Positions 44,995 through 46,310 of a stretch of DNA of 46,310 nt are shown here, one piece after another. Each line of letters starts with the position of its first letter. Positions within the stretch are counted from its first letter, which is position 1. This stretch comes from Paenibacillus sp. A3 (GTDB taxonomy: Bacteria > Bacillota > Bacilli > Paenibacillales > NBRC-103111): contig NZ_JTHN01000127.1 in assembly GCF_001399685.1 (NCBI RefSeq), positions 1 through 46,310 on the forward strand. Direction: 5' to 3'. A program made the translations under genes and the position numbers. Below the pieces are notes generated by a model. The model had not been told where the DNA came from and ran no database searches. It saw only the letters and a program-made list of their open reading frames with translations.

Positions 44995-46062
44995 ATGGTA
45001 ACCGTTCCTGTTTCCCAATTGAAACCCGGCGAAAGAATTATCGAGAATGTGCTCACCAAGTTTAATAATATTTTGTTCATGAAGGGAAAAATCGTATCGG
45101 AGCGCGATCTGGATATTTTGCGGGCATTCCTGATTCCAGCCGTTCAGATCGAGTCCAAAGACGGGGAAGCGGAGCCTGCCGCGCAGGAAGCGGCGTCTGA
45201 GGAGCAAGCCGACAACGTCCTGCCTTTTCATGAGCATTATCATAAAATGCTGCATCTGCTTCGCCGCGTATTCAATACTGCCGCATCGGGAGGACATAAC
45301 CCGCCGATTCTGGACATTCGTACGACGCTCGAAGCGCTAATTAAAAATATTGACCAATATAACGTGCTGACGTTCAACCCGCGTCATTTTCAACTGAGCG
45401 ATTTTATTTACCATAACAGCATTATGGTTAGTCTGACATCGTATCTTTTGGCCAAATGGCACGGGGTGTCTTCCAAGGAGCTAATGCAGGTTGCTCTTGC
45501 CGGATTGCTGCATGATATCGGCAATGCCAAAGTGGATCCCGCTATTTTGTTCAAGCCTACCAAGCTTACCGCCGAGGAAACCGAAGATATGAAGCGGCAT
45601 ACCATTATCGGCTACAACATGTTGAAGCTTGTTCCGGCGATCAACGAAGGGGTCAAGCTGTGTGCTCTTCAGCACCACGAGCGGGAGGATGGTTCCGGCT
45701 ATCCGCTTGGCATTCACGGCGATAAAATTCATGCGTATTCCAAAATCGTAGCCGTTGCCGATATGTTCCACGCCATGACGAACGACCGTTTTCACAAAAA
45801 GGCTGTTTCGCCATACCTTGTTTTGGAACAGCTTCAAAAAGAGTCGTTCGGCAAAATGCAGCCTGCCATCGTTCAGACGTTTATAAGCAAAGTAACCGCA
45901 TTCCATAATAGCATGCTTGTTAGGCTGAGCGATAACCGGGTTGGCGAAATCGTGTTCTCCGACCGTGCGCATCCGACGAGACCATGGGTTAACGTGAACG
46001 GCAAAATCATTAATCTTACGGTAGAACGTCATTTGCATATTCAAGAGGTTATTAAGAAATAA
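44995..46062 (+). CDS. HD-GYP domain protein (putative c-di-GMP phosphodiesterase)
   Basis: A 355-residue protein. The N-terminal domain (about 1-75) is of the type that often precedes HD-GYP domains (PVSQLKPGERIIENVLTKFNN). The HD-GYP core shows His173-Asp174 in LLHDIGN, His202 in KRHTIIGYN, His227-His228 in LQHHEREDGSGYPLGIHG, and GYP at 235-237. HD-GYP enzymes break c-di-GMP. The usual Lys after HDxG is Asn here (HDIGN), which may alter activity. There is no receiver or membrane segment. It lies after gyrA and before an rRNA operon. Confidence 0.88.
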   Translation: MVTVPVSQLKPGERIIENVLTKFNNILFMKGKIVSERDLDILRAFLIPAVQIESKDGEAEPAAQEAASEEQADNVLPFHEHYHKMLHLLRRVFNTAASGGHNPPILDIRTTLEALIKNIDQYNVLTFNPRHFQLSDFIYHNSIMVSLTSYLLAKWHGVSSKELMQVALAGLLHDIGNAKVDPAILFKPTKLTAEETEDMKRHTIIGYNMLKLVPAINEGVKLCALQHHEREDGSGYPLGIHGDKIHAYSKIVAVADMFHAMTNDRFHKKAVSPYLVLEQLQKESFGKMQPAIVQTFISKVTAFHNSMLVRLSDNRVGEIVFSDRAHPTRPWVNVNGKIINLTVERHLHIQEVIKK

Positions 46063-46081
46063 AATATTTTCGGATCAAGGC

Positions 46082-46111
46082 TTGACTTTCGATTCGATTA
46101 TATGTTACATT
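46082..46111 (+). promoter_or_regulatory. rRNA operon promoter P1
   Basis: TTGACT (46082-46087) and TTACAT (46105-46110) are 17 bases apart, directly before a hairpin-terminator. Confidence 0.55.
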
Positions 46112-46114
46112 AGT

Positions 46115-46146
46115 CTTCGCCCCTTCGGAGGGCGAGGGCTTTTTTT
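46115..46146 (+). terminator. UUCG-loop hairpin terminator before rRNA P2
   Basis: CGCCCC (46118-46123) pairs with GAGGGCG around TTCG, a very stable C(UUCG)G tetraloop; a T-run follows at 46140-46146. It can end HD-GYP transcripts. Confidence 0.7.
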
Positions 46147-46179
46147 CTCTCTTGTATCAACTTGGTAGAAAAAAAGTAC

Positions 46180-46209
46180 TTGCAATCGAATAGGCAAGTG
46201 TGATATATT
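46180..46209 (+). promoter_or_regulatory. rRNA operon promoter P2
   Basis: TTGCAA (46180-46185) and TATATT (46204-46209) are 18 bases apart, with an A-run upstream (UP-element-like). Confidence 0.6.
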
Positions 46210-46310
46210 AATCAAGTCGCCGCTAAACAAGGCGACAAGGAAATTGCCCTTTGAAAACTGAACATCGAGTGAGTGTCATATAAGAGAATGCAAATTCTCG
46301 TCAGTAGTAA
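46210..46310 (+). other. Leader of an rRNA operon
   Basis: After P2 the leader has GTCGCC/GGCGAC (46216-46236) and the TTTGAAAACTGAACA segment typical of sequence upstream of 16S rRNA in Bacillales. The 16S gene itself is outside the window. Confidence 0.75.

Noticed and set aside
46082..46310. 16S rRNA gene start at the right end
   Set aside because: Only promoters and leader are present; the characteristic 16S 5' sequence is not reached.

Overview
The window is the replication-origin region of a spore-forming, low-complexity-GC Firmicute. The best fit is a Paenibacillus-like member of the Paenibacillaceae. This rests on gene order and protein character, not on any search. Spo0J/Soj (ParB/ParA), Noc, SpoIIIJ-type YidC, Jag, YyaC, WalRKHIJ, GdpP and RemB point to a Bacillales spore former. 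The neighbours of gyrB/gyrA (a polysaccharide deacetylase between them, an HD-GYP gene and an rRNA leader after them) are what I would expect in Paenibacillus. TTG and GTG starts are common (parA, parB, yidC, recF, dnaA, rpsR, a CBS gene).

Layout. Bases 1-593 hold one small unknown gene and otherwise nothing I recognise. Bases 594-6055 (minus) are the walR-walK-walH-walI-walJ cell-wall stress operon. Bases 6244-9358 hold an M23/LysM/G5 cell-wall peptidase, then two unrecognised genes that converge on a terminator split by a nested inverted-repeat element (8408-8680). Bases 9526-10947 are purA with a PurR-type operator. Bases 11094-16255 (minus) are a MazG-like gene, yybS, gdpP, rplI and dnaB. 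Bases 16304-18584 are a CBS-pair gene and a DUF4091 glycosidase-like gene. Bases 18694-19993 are rpsF-ssb-rpsR with a probable S6:S18 leader. Bases 20110-21625 hold small genes, an unexplained repeat-bearing gap and tRNA-Ser(CGA). Bases 21389-25165 hold DUF951, mscS, DUF3343, yyaC, DUF4446 and a cysteine desulfurase-like gene. Bases 25270-34544 (minus) are parB-parA-noc-rsmG-mnmG-mnmE-jag-yidC-rnpA-rpmH, with two parS sites. Bases 34594-36600 are oriC, in two DnaA-box clusters flanking dnaA. Bases 36632-46062 (plus) are dnaN-yaaA-recF-remB-gyrB-deacetylase-gyrA-HD-GYP. Bases 46082-46310 are the promoters and leader of an rRNA operon whose 16S gene lies beyond the window.

Transcription switches from almost all minus to all plus at about 34.6-35.0 kb, as expected for genes co-oriented with forks leaving a bidirectional origin. 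The genes cover replication initiation and elongation (DnaA, DnaN, DnaB, SSB, gyrase, RecF), origin segregation and division-site control (ParA, ParB, Noc, parS), tRNA/rRNA modification (MnmE, MnmG, RsmG), RNase P, membrane insertion, and wall homeostasis (WalRK, M23). Two second-messenger phosphodiesterases are present (GdpP for c-di-AMP, an HD-GYP protein for c-di-GMP).

Most of the window is ordinary core genome. The less ordinary items are the inverted-repeat element inside a bidirectional terminator, the long-spaced inverted repeat overlapping the desulfurase promoter, the terminator built over DnaA boxes after dnaA, the wall-polysaccharide deacetylase gene inserted between the gyrase genes, and the repeat-bearing gap beside tRNA-Ser. 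I did not find a clear multi-gene system that is new.
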